DNA of 64,000 nucleotides from Candidatus Gastranaerophilales bacterium (GCA_017461425.1 JAFTXY010000011.1:248001-312000), one strand, 5' to 3'; shown: positions 17,965-28,290, counted from the first letter of the stretch. The notes: generated by a model not told the origin, from the letters alone. Translations and numbers: made by a program.

Positions 17965-19422
17965 ATGAATATTAAAAAAACTATTCTATTATCTTTAATG
18001 ACATTGATTTTACCAATTAATATTGCAATGGCATCAAAGTTGCCTGATGATGTATGGAAATACGTAAAATCAAATATTCCGCAAGCGCAACAAAGATTTG
18101 ATAGCGTAGTTATTATCAATGACGATACGATGTATATTCCTTTGTATCCGCCATCTGTAAAAGATGTTGAAAATCTTGAAATAGAATATGTTTACCCACA
18201 AAATCAAAAACTTTCTCAATATCCAGAAGTTGTTTTATTAAATAATGGATATTCTTTATTAAAAGTTTTTAAAGATGAAAAAGGCTCATATACTTTAACA
18301 AAAAAAGATGACTTGCCTATTAAAGTTCGTCTTGGTTTAATGCCTCAGGATATGCTTACCCCAATTGGTTTAAAAATGCCGGAGAGTTTAAAATTAACCT
18401 TGGGAGATTTATTAATTCCAACAAATGAAGAAAATTCTTTGGTTTTAAATGAAAATAAAGAAGAAGCAAAAACTTCTTTTTCTCCCATGAAAAGACAAGA
18501 TGAATTTGTTCAAAGTATAGAATTTAAAAACAAGAAAACATTTATAAATCCAAGAAATTCTAAATTTTTATCTGTTTATGATAATTCATCACAAAATCCT
18601 TTGTATGAATTGAAATTATCTTCAATGCCATTAAAAATAGTGACTTCCGAAGTTTCAAAAGTTGCTTTGGTTTTATATTGGAGTACAAAAAATTTAGAAA
18701 TAATTGATTTAAAAGATGAAAGAATTATTTCAACTATTCCAATTGATGCTCCTGCGAGTGATGTTGTTTTAAATAAAAAAGAAAATGTAGCATATGTTAC
18801 ATCTCAAAATGCTCAATCAATTTATATTGTTGATTTGAATTCTATGCAATTAAAAAAAGTTGTAAAATTAGATCAAAAACCATCTAAAATTGCATATTGT
18901 GAAATTGATGATTCAATATCATTTTATGATGAGTATTCTTCTAAAGTATTTAATATGACAAAAGGGGTTGATAATTTTGTTGTTCAACCTGTTGGTAATG
19001 TTTCTAATGTTTCAAAAGTTTTATCTGATGTTGCAAACATTTATACAATTTCAAGAACAAATAATGAATTGCAAATTTTTGATAAAGTCCATGGAAAAAT
19101 ATTAAACACTTTAACAATAGATCAAAAACCAACTGATGCTCTATTGTATGGCACAAAAATATTTATCTTATGCTCAAAAGAAGGCTATATTGATGTATAT
19201 GACACAATTGAAGGTAAAATAATTTCAAGAGAAAAAATCGCAAAAGAAGGTTTTTATTCAAATATGACTTTAATTCCGAATGAAAACAATATTATAATCA
19301 CAGGAATTAATTCTAAAAAATACTTAGTATATAATCTTGAAACAATGAAACTGACAAGAGAACAAGAGTCATATATTGATGTTGCAAATATAGTTATTTT
19401 AGATAAAAACCAAAGGCTATAA
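17965..19422 (+). CDS. Exported beta-propeller-like protein (YVTN-type repeats)
   Basis: 485 residues with a signal peptide (TILLSLMTLILPINIAMA). The C-terminal about 270 residues contain repeated units such as N-V-A-Y-V-T-S-Q-N-A-Q-S-I-Y-I-V-D-L and Y-G-T-K-I-F-I-L-C-S-K-E-G-Y-I-D-V-Y-D-T, which resemble YVTN/surface beta-propeller repeats. The N-terminal about 170 residues match nothing I recognise. Likely periplasmic or surface. ATG 17965 is chosen over a GTG at 17959 because AGGGGTG is the RBS. It lies 12 nt after dnaJ and one base before the next gene. Confidence 0.7.
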   Translation: MNIKKTILLSLMTLILPINIAMASKLPDDVWKYVKSNIPQAQQRFDSVVIINDDTMYIPLYPPSVKDVENLEIEYVYPQNQKLSQYPEVVLLNNGYSLLKVFKDEKGSYTLTKKDDLPIKVRLGLMPQDMLTPIGLKMPESLKLTLGDLLIPTNEENSLVLNENKEEAKTSFSPMKRQDEFVQSIEFKNKKTFINPRNSKFLSVYDNSSQNPLYELKLSSMPLKIVTSEVSKVALVLYWSTKNLEIIDLKDERIISTIPIDAPASDVVLNKKENVAYVTSQNAQSIYIVDLNSMQLKKVVKLDQKPSKIAYCEIDDSISFYDEYSSKVFNMTKGVDNFVVQPVGNVSNVSKVLSDVANIYTISRTNNELQIFDKVHGKILNTLTIDQKPTDALLYGTKIFILCSKEGYIDVYDTIEGKIISREKIAKEGFYSNMTLIPNENNIIITGINSKKYLVYNLETMKLTREQESYIDVANIVILDKNQRL

Positions 19423-20031
19423 ATGGAAAGCGAAGTTAAAAAATTAAATCCTATTTATTTTGATGAAGCAACTGAAGAAATTTTATCTTCTCTTGAAAAA
19501 ACAAGATGTGAATTTTGGAATTTAGATAGAGATTGTGCTAATTTTTTGAATACTTTGATTAAAATAAATAATTCAAAAAATGTTCTAGAAATAGGCACAT
19601 CAAATGGCTATAGCGGAATTTGGATTTTAAAAGCTTTAAAAGAAACAAAAGGCAAATTAACAACAATTGAATTTTGGGAAAAAAGACAAAGTGTTGCTAG
19701 AAATAATTTTAAAATTTGCGCTCCAGATGTTGAGGTTGAACCAAGAATAGGTTCTGCAAAAATTGTTTTAGAGGATATTTTGGATGATATAAATAAAGGC
19801 AAAAGAGAAAAATTTGATTTTGTTTTTATAGATGCAAATAAAAAAGAATATATAGAATATTTTGAGTTAGTTGACAAGATGCTTGAAGATAAAGGGATAA
19901 TTTTAGCAGACAATATTTTATCTCATTATGAAAAAGTTCAGGATTATACGGTAGCTCTTTTTAATAATAAAAATTACCAATCCCAGATTTTAGAATTAGG
20001 AACTGGTATGATGCTTTCAAGAAAAGCATAG
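19423..20031 (+). CDS. SAM-dependent O-methyltransferase (family 3-like)
   Basis: 202 residues. Rossmann-fold methyltransferase with motif I V-L-E-I-G-T-S-N-G-Y-S-G-I-W, then L-T-T-I-E-F-W-E (motif II acidic residue) and F-D-F-V-F-I-D-A-N-K-K-E-Y (the D-A-N-K metal-site block of caffeoyl-CoA-type O-methyltransferases), and I-I-L-A-D-N. Substrate unknown. Start codon immediately follows the preceding stop, suggesting an operon with the propeller protein. Confidence 0.88.
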   Translation: MESEVKKLNPIYFDEATEEILSSLEKTRCEFWNLDRDCANFLNTLIKINNSKNVLEIGTSNGYSGIWILKALKETKGKLTTIEFWEKRQSVARNNFKICAPDVEVEPRIGSAKIVLEDILDDINKGKREKFDFVFIDANKKEYIEYFELVDKMLEDKGIILADNILSHYEKVQDYTVALFNNKNYQSQILELGTGMMLSRKA

Positions 20032-20108
20032 GTATTTTGATGTAAAAATTTGTAATAATTATGCCAACTTTAAATTATATGCTATAAATATAATATATAG
20101 GGGGGATA

Positions 20109-20399
20109 ATGCCTGAAGTAAGTGTAAATGAAAAAGAGTTAGATTTGAAAAACATTGCAAAAGTGGCAAATGTTGAAGTTACTCTTTGCGCAGAATTAGG
20201 TAGAGCTAAATTATCTCTTAAAGATGCAATCGAATATGATAGCGGTTCTATTATTACTTTAGATAAAATAAATAATGAGCCAATTAATGTTTATGTTGAT
20301 GATATTTTGATTGCCAAAGGAAAAATTGTTGCTATCGAAGACACATACGGAATTAAAATAGTAGAAATAGTTGAAAACAAAAGCTTAGAAAAAAAATAA
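20109..20399 (+). CDS. fliN: Flagellar motor switch protein FliN (single SpoA domain)
   Basis: 96 residues that are essentially one SpoA/FliN C-terminal domain: V-E-V-T-L-C-A-E-L-G-R-A-K-L-S-L-K-D, G-S-I-I-T-L-D-K, N-E-P-I-N-V-Y-V-D-D-I-L-I-A-K-G-K. FliN is part of the cytoplasmic C-ring that switches rotation. A very strong RBS (GGGGGG, 20101-20106) precedes it. It stands away from other motor genes; an E1-like enzyme gene follows after one base. Confidence 0.88.
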   Translation: MPEVSVNEKELDLKNIAKVANVEVTLCAELGRAKLSLKDAIEYDSGSIITLDKINNEPINVYVDDILIAKGKIVAIEDTYGIKIVEIVENKSLEKK

Positions 20400-20400
20400 T

Positions 20401-21135
20401 ATGGCAAATTTAAGAAGATATGCTAGAAATATGGAGCGAGGAGGAATTTCTCTTGATGTACAAGAGAAATTAATTACATCAAAAGTTTTAGTTATGGGAG
20501 CTGGCGGTTTAGGCTCTGGTGTTATTATGAATTTGGCAGCATTTGGTGTTGGACAAATAAAAATTATTGATGATGATATTGTTGAAGAAGGAAATTTAAA
20601 TAGCCAATTTATCCATAAATACAAAAATATCGGCAGAGCAAAAGTAATGTCTGCAAAAGATTGGATACAAGATTTTAATCCTGATATTAAAGTTGAATTA
20701 GATAAAATAAAATTAAATGAATTAAATTATTTTAATGTAATCCAAGGATATGATATAATCGTTGATTGCTTTGATAGTTATGAATCAAAATATATGTTAA
20801 ACGAAATTGCTTTAAGACATAAAAAAATATTAATTCATGGCGGTATACAAGCATCTTGTGGGCAAGTTACAACAATTGTTCCTGATAAAACTGGTTGTCT
20901 TGCTTGTGTTTTACAAAAGCCAAAAACATTTGTTGAAGAAAAATATGCAACTTTTTCACCGATTGTTAATACAATTTCTGCTTTGCAATCACAAGAAGTT
21001 TTAAAAGTTTTAACTGGAATGGGAGAGCCATTATTAAATAAATTATTAATATTTGATGGTATGAATAGCAGTTTTAAAACTATGGAATATAGCAAAAATA
21101 TGCTTTGCGAAGAATGTGGTGAAAATAGGTTTTAA
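20401..21135 (+). CDS. ThiF/MoeB/HesA family adenylyltransferase (E1-like)
   Basis: 244 residues. Nucleotide-binding motif V-M-G-A-G-G-L-G-S-G-V-I-M-N-L-A, then I-D-D-D-I-V-E-E-G-N-L-N-S-Q-F (N-L-N-x-Q ATP site), V-D-C-F-D-S, and two C-x-x-C pairs (C-L-A-C, C-E-E-C) for zinc. These enzymes adenylate the C-terminal glycine of ThiS/MoaD-type proteins. No ThiS- or MoaD-like gene is adjacent, so the pathway (thiamine, molybdopterin or other) stays open. Confidence 0.9.
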   Translation: MANLRRYARNMERGGISLDVQEKLITSKVLVMGAGGLGSGVIMNLAAFGVGQIKIIDDDIVEEGNLNSQFIHKYKNIGRAKVMSAKDWIQDFNPDIKVELDKIKLNELNYFNVIQGYDIIVDCFDSYESKYMLNEIALRHKKILIHGGIQASCGQVTTIVPDKTGCLACVLQKPKTFVEEKYATFSPIVNTISALQSQEVLKVLTGMGEPLLNKLLIFDGMNSSFKTMEYSKNMLCEECGENRF

Positions 21136-21138
21136 AAA

Positions 21139-21813
21139 ATGGAAGAAATAAAAGCAAAATGTATTAAAACCATTTTATTGTTTATAGTTGGTCTTTGCGT
21201 GCTTATATTTTTTGCAAAAAGTCAAGGCGATTCTATTAAACAAGCACAAATAGAATTGAAAGAGCAAGAAAAAATTGAGCAAATTTTAAAAGAACAAAAC
21301 GTTGAAAACGTAGAGGATTTGCTTTCTAATGTAGAAAATCCATCTTCATTACAACTAATAATCGATGAATTAACTACCAATTCTCAAGATGCTGTTAATA
21401 AATTAAATAATTATTTGTTTCAAGGAACTGAAGAAGAAAAAAATAAAAGTATGGAAGCACTTGTGGAGTTTCATCAAAAAAATAATGATTTTAATTCTGC
21501 AATTAAAACCTTAAATACTTTTCTTGCTAATTCTAGCGATATTCAAAAAAATAATGAAGCATATAAAAAATTAGCTCAAATTTACAAAGCTCAAGGGGAT
21601 TATTATACTGCATTAAAAAATTTAGAAAATGTATATAATAATACAAAAGAAATTTCAGATTTTCATAATTTAGCAAATATGGTTTATAAAATAGATGATG
21701 TTAATTATATGCAAGAAATAATTAATAAACGTTTAGCTGAATATCCACAAGACAGAAGTGTTTTGGGAGAATATGAAGCTTGGATTCAAATGAAAAATAA
21801 TCCTGTTAATTAA
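21139..21813 (+). CDS. Single-pass membrane protein with TPR-like helical repeats
   Basis: 224 residues. One N-terminal transmembrane segment (I-L-L-F-I-V-G-L-C-V-L-I-F-F-A, about 12-26) is followed by an extracytoplasmic helical domain. Pairs such as A-Y-K-K-L-A-Q-I-Y-K-A-Q-G-D-Y-Y-T-A-L-K resemble tetratricopeptide repeats. No enzyme motif seen. It is 3 nt after the E1-like gene and converges with wecB, the two stop regions overlapping by 8 nt. Confidence 0.65.
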   Translation: MEEIKAKCIKTILLFIVGLCVLIFFAKSQGDSIKQAQIELKEQEKIEQILKEQNVENVEDLLSNVENPSSLQLIIDELTTNSQDAVNKLNNYLFQGTEEEKNKSMEALVEFHQKNNDFNSAIKTLNTFLANSSDIQKNNEAYKKLAQIYKAQGDYYTALKNLENVYNNTKEISDFHNLANMVYKIDDVNYMQEIINKRLAEYPQDRSVLGEYEAWIQMKNNPVN

Positions 21814-22918
21814 AGTATTCTAAAATTGCTTTTTCAATATAATCACAAGCAAAACCATCGCCATATGGATTTATTGCCTTAGACATTTTTTCATATTCGT
21901 TTTTATTATCTAAAAGATTTTGCACAGTCGAAACAATTTTTTCTTTATTTGTTCCAACAAGTTTAACACCACCATATTCAATTGCTTCTGGACGTTCTGT
22001 TTCATCTCTTAAAACTAGAACAGGAATACCTAATGTTGGCGCTTCTTCTTGAACTCCACCAGAATCAGTTAAAATAATATGAGATTTTTTCATCAAATTG
22101 CAAAATGGAATATAATCTAAAGGCTCAATTAATTTAACTCTTTCAATGTTTTCTAAAATTGGTTTAACCGTATTTCTTACATTTGGGTTTAAATGAAGCG
22201 GGTAAACAATTTGTATATCTTTATTTTTTTCAATTAATTCTTTTATGGCAAAACATATATTTTCTAAAGGTTTTCCAAAATTTTCTCTTCTGTGAGAAGT
22301 TAAAAGAATTGTTTTTAAATCTGGATTTAAATTTATAAAATCTAAATCTGTTTTTTTATTTTTTATGACATATAATAGGGCGTCGATTACTGTGTTTCCA
22401 GTCTTGTATATGCCTTTTTGAATGCCAGATTTTTTAATATTTTCGCAAGCTTTATCTGTTGGACAAAACATTAAATCTGAAACTGAATCAACAATAACTC
22501 TGTTTATTTCTTCTGGGAATGGATAATCTTTATCAAAAGTTCTTAATCCTGCTTCAACGTGTCCTATTTTTATTCTTGAATAAAATGCACTTAGAGCACT
22601 TATTCCTGCTGTTGTAGTGTCCCCATGTACTAATACTAAATCAGGATTTTCTTTTTCAAAAACTTGTTTTGTTTTCAATAAAATATCAGATGATAAATCC
22701 CATAAATTTTGATTAGGGCGCATTAAATTTAAATCATAGTCTGGTTTGATTTCAAAAAGCTCTAAAACGCTATCAAGCATTTGTCTATGTTGCGCTGTAA
22801 CGATAGTTAAAACTTCAAATTTATCATTATTTTTTAGTTTTTTAACTAAGGGGCACATTTTTATAGCTTCGGGGCGAGTGCCAAAAACAAGAGCTATTTT
22901 TATTTTTTTACTATTCAT
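21806..22918 (-). CDS. wecB: UDP-N-acetylglucosamine 2-epimerase (non-hydrolysing)
   Basis: 370 residues, the normal length. Family blocks: V-F-G-T-R-P-E-A-I-K-M-C-P-L, A-Q-H-R-Q-M-L-D, V-H-G-D-T-T-T, G-H-V-E-A-G-L-R-T, P-F-P-E-E-I-N-R, T-S-H-R-R-E-N-F-G and D-S-G-G-V-Q-E-E-A. It interconverts UDP-GlcNAc and UDP-ManNAc for surface polysaccharide. A glycosyltransferase gene lies upstream on the same strand. Confidence 0.96.
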   Translation of the reverse strand: MNSKKIKIALVFGTRPEAIKMCPLVKKLKNNDKFEVLTIVTAQHRQMLDSVLELFEIKPDYDLNLMRPNQNLWDLSSDILLKTKQVFEKENPDLVLVHGDTTTAGISALSAFYSRIKIGHVEAGLRTFDKDYPFPEEINRVIVDSVSDLMFCPTDKACENIKKSGIQKGIYKTGNTVIDALLYVIKNKKTDLDFINLNPDLKTILLTSHRRENFGKPLENICFAIKELIEKNKDIQIVYPLHLNPNVRNTVKPILENIERVKLIEPLDYIPFCNLMKKSHIILTDSGGVQEEAPTLGIPVLVLRDETERPEAIEYGGVKLVGTNKEKIVSTVQNLLDNKNEYEKMSKAINPYGDGFACDYIEKAILEYFN

Positions 22919-22959
22919 ATCGATATAATTCTACATAATACAATATATTAAATCAACTT

Positions 22960-24195
22960 TTATTTAATATGAAATCTTGAGTAGAAAAATTTAATTAAAG
23001 AATCTATCTGAGAAATACCTCTAATATGCGTAATTGCTGGGTTTTTTTCGTATAAGAATTCCATATATCCTAGTTGATAATTCGCTTGTGTAGCTAAATC
23101 TACCCAAAGATTTTCATGAAATCTATTTTCTTGATAATCAGGAATATTTTCCTTGTAGTACGGAATATATTTAACTAATGTGTTTATGAAATTTTTTCTG
23201 CCGTTATATGTTAAATAATTTTTTCTCGGTTCGTATTTATCTAAATTATTGATAACTTTATGAATTGTATCAGCAAGTGCTTCTGGTGTAAATTCTGGAG
23301 CCAATTCTCCTGAGTTTCCAAAAAATATTGGATAATCTCCTCTTGCCCATTGGTTATGTTGTTTAAAAGTAATAACTGGCGTATTGCATGCCATTGCTTC
23401 ATTTAATGAACGATTTTTCCCTTCGATTAATGAGGTTAATACGCAACATTTTGAATTTGTGTAATATTTTGTTAAATCCTTGTTTTCTACAAATGGGAAA
23501 AAGCCCATATGTTGCTTTAAATCTCCTAAAATTTCTATAACTTCGTCCATTTCTTTTCTGTGATTGGCTGGAAGTTCCGAATAATCGAGATTATTATTTT
23601 CGTCTTTTTTGACTAATTTTGTTCCTAAAATAAAAGCTGTTTTTAAAATTTTATTATATTTTTCATAATATTTTCTTATAGTTTTTGCTAAAAATGGCAA
23701 GTTCTTAACTTCATAGGGGGTGGAAACGCAAATTACATCAATTAGTTTTTGCGGGAAAAAAGTTGGTGCCACTCTGTATTCATTTGTGTAATCTGCATCT
23801 TGAAGAGGAATAAAAATAATATCTTTTTTGTTTGGATATTTGTTTTTATAATATTCTTCTCTTTTTTTGTTTTCATAACAAGTTAAATAAAAATCAGCCT
23901 TGTCACACCAAGAATAGCTAGACCACATTGTATATGCTCCGCAAAAGAAAATTTCTTTTAATTGAGGATATAGTTTTAAAATATATTCAAGACCTTGCGA
24001 AAAAAGAATTCCTTTTGTTGTTTTTCCACCATATTCAAGTGGTGCTAGGGGTATAAATAGGTCTATTTTTTCATGATATTTGGTTTCGTCTTCAAAAAAC
24101 TCCCCACTATATGCATCAATATCATCCCAAATTTCTTCAATTGGTTTTTGTATATTAGGGTTATGGAAGTATTCTCTCGGATATTTACCTTTCAT
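22960..24195 (-). CDS. Glycosyltransferase, GT-B fold (group 1-like)
   Basis: 411 residues. The C-terminal donor-binding part is visible in C-V-L-T-S-L-I-E-G-K-N-R-S-L-N-E-A-M-A-C followed by N-T-P-V-I-T-F, the EX7E-like region of group 1 enzymes (E-G-K-N-R-S-L-N-E). The N-terminal half is diverged and has D-L-F-I-P-L-A-P-L-E-Y-G-G-K-T-T-K-G. Probably envelope glycan synthesis with wecB, 41 nt downstream. Substrate unknown. No clear SD before the ATG. Confidence 0.72.
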   Translation of the reverse strand: MKGKYPREYFHNPNIQKPIEEIWDDIDAYSGEFFEDETKYHEKIDLFIPLAPLEYGGKTTKGILFSQGLEYILKLYPQLKEIFFCGAYTMWSSYSWCDKADFYLTCYENKKREEYYKNKYPNKKDIIFIPLQDADYTNEYRVAPTFFPQKLIDVICVSTPYEVKNLPFLAKTIRKYYEKYNKILKTAFILGTKLVKKDENNNLDYSELPANHRKEMDEVIEILGDLKQHMGFFPFVENKDLTKYYTNSKCCVLTSLIEGKNRSLNEAMACNTPVITFKQHNQWARGDYPIFFGNSGELAPEFTPEALADTIHKVINNLDKYEPRKNYLTYNGRKNFINTLVKYIPYYKENIPDYQENRFHENLWVDLATQANYQLGYMEFLYEKNPAITHIRGISQIDSLIKFFYSRFHIK

Positions 24196-24224
24196 AAGTG
24201 AATAATATCATATTTTTAATAATT

Positions 24225-24253
24225 TTGCTTTAGTTTAGCCTTTATAGTATAAT
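24225..24253 (+). promoter_or_regulatory. Sigma-70-type promoter of gyrA
   Basis: TTGCTT (24225-24230), 17-nt spacer, TATAAT (24248-24253). The expected transcription start lies about 30 nt before the TTG start codon. The -10 is perfect. Confidence 0.7.
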
Positions 24254-24288
24254 AAAATAAAGCATATAGACTAAGAGGAGTTTAAATT

Positions 24289-26832
24289 TTGGCTCAAACA
24301 AGCTTATTTGATGACGGTAAAATTATCCCCGTTAATATACGTGATGAAATGAAACGTTGTTATATAGATTATGCGATGAGTGTAATCGTTGGGCGTGCTT
24401 TGCCTGATGTAAGAGATGGCTTAAAACCAGTTCATAGAAGAATTTTATTTGCTATGAATGAATTAGGTATGGCACCTGATAAACCATTTAAGAAATGTGC
24501 CCGTATTGTTGGGGAAGTTCTTGGTAAATATCACCCTCATGGTGATTCTTCAGTTTACGAAGCTCTTGTTCGTATGGCACAAGATTTCTCTACAAGATAT
24601 TTAACTGTTGATGGTCATGGGAATTTTGGTTCTGTTGATGGTGATGGCGCTGCTGCGATGCGTTATACAGAAGCTCGTATGCATAAAATTACTACAGCAA
24701 TGTTGGCCGATATCGATTGTGAAACAGTTAAATTTGTTCCAAACTTTGATGGTTCTTTAGAAGAGCCATCTGTTCTTCCGACAAGATTACCAATGTTATT
24801 ATTAAATGGTACTTCTGGTATTGCTGTTGGTATGGCAACAAATATACCTCCACACAATTTAAACGAGGTTGTTGATGGAACTATTGCATTAATTGACAAT
24901 CCAAACATTACTACTGAAGGATTAATGCAATATATTAAAGGTCCTGATTTTCCAACCGCAGCAACAATTGTTGGTACTTCTGAAATTAAAAAAGCATATG
25001 AAACTGGTCGTGGTTCTATTAAAATGCGTGCTGTTTCATCAATTGAAGAGCTTCAAGGTGGCGGTGGACGTCAAGGAAGAAGTGCAATTGTTGTAACTGA
25101 AATTCCATACCAAGTTAATAAAGCTGAATTAATTAGAAAAATAGCCGAACTTGTTAAAGATGACAAAATCAAAGGTATTTCTGATTTGCGTGATGAATCA
25201 GACAGAGAAGGCATGAGAATTGTTATTGAGCTTAAACGTGATGCTAAGCCCGATGTAGTTAGAAATAACTTATACAAACAAACTGCTCTATCAACAAGTT
25301 TTGGTTTTAATATGGTAGCATTAGTTGGACAACAACCAAGATTGTTGAATTTATACGAAGTGTTATCAGAATTTGTTGAACACAGGGTTGATGTCATTAC
25401 AAGAAGAACAATGTTTTTCTTAAAGAAAGCAAAAGCTCGTGCTCATATATTAGAGGGCTTGATGATTGCTCTTAATTCATTAGATGAAGTAATTGAGTTA
25501 ATTAAAAAGTCTCCTACAACAGAAGCTGCAAGAAGCGGTTTAATAAGTCGTTTTGGACTAGATGTTGAACAAGCAAATGCAATTTTAGAAATGCAATTAA
25601 GACGTTTAACAGGTTTAGAACAAGACAAAATTAGAGCAGAACATGCCGAATTATTGAAAAAAATCGCTGAATACGAAGACTTATTATCTTCAAGAGAAAA
25701 AATTCTTGCTTTAATTAAAGTTGAATTAAACGAAGATAAAGAAAAATATGGCGACGAAAGAAGAACACAAATTGTTCCAGAAGAAGGCGAAGTTACAATT
25801 GAAGATTTAACTCCTAATACACAAATGGCAGTATTTATTACTCGTCAAGGTTATATTAAGAGAATTTCTTTAGATACATTTGTTCGTCAAAATAGAGCAA
25901 CTCGTGGAAAAGGCGGAATGAAAACAAAAGAGGATGATGACGTTGCACACTTCTTTACTGCTATGATGCATGACAAAGTATTGTTCTTCTCATCCAAGGG
26001 TCTTGTTTATTCATTATCTGTTTATGACTTCCCAGAGGGTTCAAGACAATCAAAAGGATTGCCAATTATTAATGTTCTTCCAATTGAACAAGATGAACAA
26101 ATAACAGCAATTGTTCCAGTATCTGAATTTAAAGAAGATTTAAATTTAATAATGCTTACTAAAAAAGGCTACATTAAACGTATATCTTTAGATAATTTTA
26201 CTTCAATTAGAAGAAATGGTTTAATTGCAATTGGACTAGAAGAAAACGACACATTAAATTGGGTTAAATTAGCTCATGGAAATGATGAAATAATTATCGG
26301 TACTTCTTGTGGTATGGCAATTAGATTCCCAATTGAAGATTTAAGACCATTAGGACGTTCTGCTCGTGGTGTTAATTCTATGAAATTGAGAACTTCTGAT
26401 GAAATTATCGGATGTGATGTTGTTCCAAAAGATTATGATGCAGATTTATTGGTAATAACTTCTGATGGTTTTGGAAAACGTTCAAAAATTTCTGAGTTCA
26501 GAACTCAAAATAGGGGTGGTTTAGGTTTAATTGCAACTAAATTTAAATCAGCATCTTCAAGACTTGTTGATTTATCAATAGTTAAAGAAGAAGATGAAAT
26601 AATGGTTGTAACTGCAAATGGCGTTGTAACTCGTGTAAGTGCATCCGATATTTCTCGTCAAGGTAGACCTGCGACAGGTGTTAGAGTTCAAACATTAGAT
26701 GGTGATGATTCAGTTGTTTCTGTTAATAAAATTATTAACACAGATGAGGAAGAAAAAGACAAAGAAGCACTCATTGAACAAGCAAAAGAAGAATTATCAG
26801 AAGCAGTTGAACAAGGACATATATTTGAATAA
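24289..26832 (+). CDS. gyrA: DNA gyrase subunit A
   Basis: 847 residues. Type II topoisomerase A subunit, which cuts and rejoins DNA with GyrB. The start is TTG at 24289, with AGAGGAG 8 nt upstream. The N-terminus has [20 protein letters not shown]; the quinolone-region G-D-S-S-V-Y and the catalytic tyrosine in [10 protein letters not shown] are intact. The C-terminal propeller starts near residue 500 and has a GyrA-box-like R-A-T-R-G-K-G-G. The tail is acidic. gyrB is not in the window. Confidence 0.97.
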   Translation: MAQTSLFDDGKIIPVNIRDEMKRCYIDYAMSVIVGRALPDVRDGLKPVHRRILFAMNELGMAPDKPFKKCARIVGEVLGKYHPHGDSSVYEALVRMAQDFSTRYLTVDGHGNFGSVDGDGAAAMRYTEARMHKITTAMLADIDCETVKFVPNFDGSLEEPSVLPTRLPMLLLNGTSGIAVGMATNIPPHNLNEVVDGTIALIDNPNITTEGLMQYIKGPDFPTAATIVGTSEIKKAYETGRGSIKMRAVSSIEELQGGGGRQGRSAIVVTEIPYQVNKAELIRKIAELVKDDKIKGISDLRDESDREGMRIVIELKRDAKPDVVRNNLYKQTALSTSFGFNMVALVGQQPRLLNLYEVLSEFVEHRVDVITRRTMFFLKKAKARAHILEGLMIALNSLDEVIELIKKSPTTEAARSGLISRFGLDVEQANAILEMQLRRLTGLEQDKIRAEHAELLKKIAEYEDLLSSREKILALIKVELNEDKEKYGDERRTQIVPEEGEVTIEDLTPNTQMAVFITRQGYIKRISLDTFVRQNRATRGKGGMKTKEDDDVAHFFTAMMHDKVLFFSSKGLVYSLSVYDFPEGSRQSKGLPIINVLPIEQDEQITAIVPVSEFKEDLNLIMLTKKGYIKRISLDNFTSIRRNGLIAIGLEENDTLNWVKLAHGNDEIIIGTSCGMAIRFPIEDLRPLGRSARGVNSMKLRTSDEIIGCDVVPKDYDADLLVITSDGFGKRSKISEFRTQNRGGLGLIATKFKSASSRLVDLSIVKEEDEIMVVTANGVVTRVSASDISRQGRPATGVRVQTLDGDDSVVSVNKIINTDEEEKDKEALIEQAKEELSEAVEQGHIFE

Positions 26833-26835
26833 AAC

Positions 26836-26860
26836 AAAGCGGGGTTAAAGCCCCGCTTTT
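26836..26860. terminator. Bidirectional terminator between gyrA and the 26859 gene
   Basis: 9-bp GC-rich stem AAAGCGGGG / CCCCGCTTT with a 6-nt loop, 4 nt after the gyrA stop. On the plus strand it is followed by TTAATTTG; the A/T ends give U-runs for either strand. It touches the stop of the convergent gene. Confidence 0.85.
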
Positions 26861-27413
26861 AATTTGTTTCTCTTGTTAATTTAAGAATTTTTGGAATTTT
26901 TCCTTCTTTATCTTTCATTTCATTATTTTGCCAATGAGCGATAAGTTTTCCATTTTCATTATATACAAATTGCTCTTCATTGCTTATTTCAAGCGCTACG
27001 CTTAAAAGATTTCCGTATCTTGAATATCCATAAATTTTTCTAGGATAATCTGTATTTGATATAACATCAAAACGTATTAAAGAACCTAATGCGTTATAAT
27101 ATGGCACAATTGTTTGTTCATCATTATATGCTACAGCATAAGAAATAAGAATTTTTTTAAGATAAAAAGGACAAAGACTTCTTTGATTTTCAAGTGTAAG
27201 TTTTTTTTCTTCTATCATTTTTTTGTTTTCTTCATAATTTGGATCTTTTAGAAAATCTCTGTAAAAATCTTTAGGCATTTTATTTTGAACATTGTCAAAA
27301 GCCTCTATTCTGGCACTTGCTTCTGTGTATTTAATTCCAGCTTGTAATGTTTCTTCTTGCGCTATACAAAAAGATGTTAAAAGAAAAAAACTTAGAACTA
27401 TATTTTTAATCAT
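26859..27413 (-). CDS. Secreted hypothetical protein
   Basis: 184 residues with a signal peptide (NIVLSFFLLTSFCIAQ). The middle is charged (K-M-I-E-E-K-K-L). The second half contains Y-G-Y-S-R-Y-G-N-L-L-S-V and Y-N-E-N-G-K-L-I-A-H-W, resembling YD/MORN-like short beta repeats. No family recognised. It overlaps the end of miaA by 8 nt, so it is probably cotranscribed with miaA. Confidence 0.6.
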   Translation of the reverse strand: MIKNIVLSFFLLTSFCIAQEETLQAGIKYTEASARIEAFDNVQNKMPKDFYRDFLKDPNYEENKKMIEEKKLTLENQRSLCPFYLKKILISYAVAYNDEQTIVPYYNALGSLIRFDVISNTDYPRKIYGYSRYGNLLSVALEISNEEQFVYNENGKLIAHWQNNEMKDKEGKIPKILKLTRETN

Positions 27414-28290
27414 TTTCTATATCCTTTTCTAATTCTTGATAGTTAGTAATTAATTTTATTTCTTTATTGCTTTTAAAATAGGTCATTTGTCTTTTTGCAA
27501 AGTTTCTTGTATGTTGTTTGATTTTATCTACAGCTATATCAAAATTATCATATATTCCATTTTCTAAATCAAAAAATTCGCTATAGCCGATTGTATTTTG
27601 CATAATTTTAGAATTTGGATACTTTTCTTTGTTTGTTTTCCATTCTTCATAAAGTCCATCATTAAGCATTATGTCGACTCTTTTGTTTATTCGTTCATAT
27701 AAAATTTCTCTATCAAAATTAAACATAAACCATTTTGCATTGTATTTTTTATTTTCTTTTCTTTGATATTCGCTAATTGGTTGGTTTAATTCTATACACA
27801 TTTCGATTGAACGAATAATTTTATCTTTATTATTTTGATGAATTAAAGAGGCTCTTTTGGAATCTAGCTTGTTTAATTTTTCCCACAATGTATTATTATC
27901 AAGTAAAGATAATTCATCTCTAAGAGACTGATTTATTGGGCATTCGGGTAAGCTTTTTTCATCTAATAAGCTTTTAATATAAAACCAAGTTCCACCACAA
28001 ATAATAGCAATATCGTTATTTTTGAATATATTTTCTAAAATTTCTTCGCTTTTTTTTGCAAAATCGCCAGCAGAAAAATCTTGATTAGCATCAATAATAT
28101 CAATTAAATGATGTTTTATGCCATTTTGCTCTTCGGTTGTTGGTTTTGCGCTTACTATGTCAAAATCTTTGTATACAATTCTTGAATCAGCGCAAATTAT
28201 TTCGGTATTATATTTTTTCGCCAATGTTATCGAGGCTTGTGTTTTCCCCGATGCTGTCGGACCCGTTAGAACTATTATTTTTTTGCTCAT
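27406..28290 (-). CDS. miaA: tRNA dimethylallyltransferase MiaA
   Basis: 294 residues. Adds the dimethylallyl group to A37 of tRNAs that read U-starting codons. The P-loop is G-P-T-A-S-G-K-T at residues 9-16, followed by I-I-C-A-D-S-R-I-V-Y-K-D-F-D-I-V-S-A-K-P and H-H-L-I-D-I-I-D. C-terminal N-T-I-G-Y-S-E-F and R-N-F-A-K-R-Q-M-T-Y-F match the family. The P-loop position fixes the start at 28290, which makes the gene overlap the upstream membrane-protein gene by 83 nt. No SD is seen. Confidence 0.95.
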   Translation of the reverse strand: MSKKIIVLTGPTASGKTQASITLAKKYNTEIICADSRIVYKDFDIVSAKPTTEEQNGIKHHLIDIIDANQDFSAGDFAKKSEEILENIFKNNDIAIICGGTWFYIKSLLDEKSLPECPINQSLRDELSLLDNNTLWEKLNKLDSKRASLIHQNNKDKIIRSIEMCIELNQPISEYQRKENKKYNAKWFMFNFDREILYERINKRVDIMLNDGLYEEWKTNKEKYPNSKIMQNTIGYSEFFDLENGIYDNFDIAVDKIKQHTRNFAKRQMTYFKSNKEIKLITNYQELEKDIEND

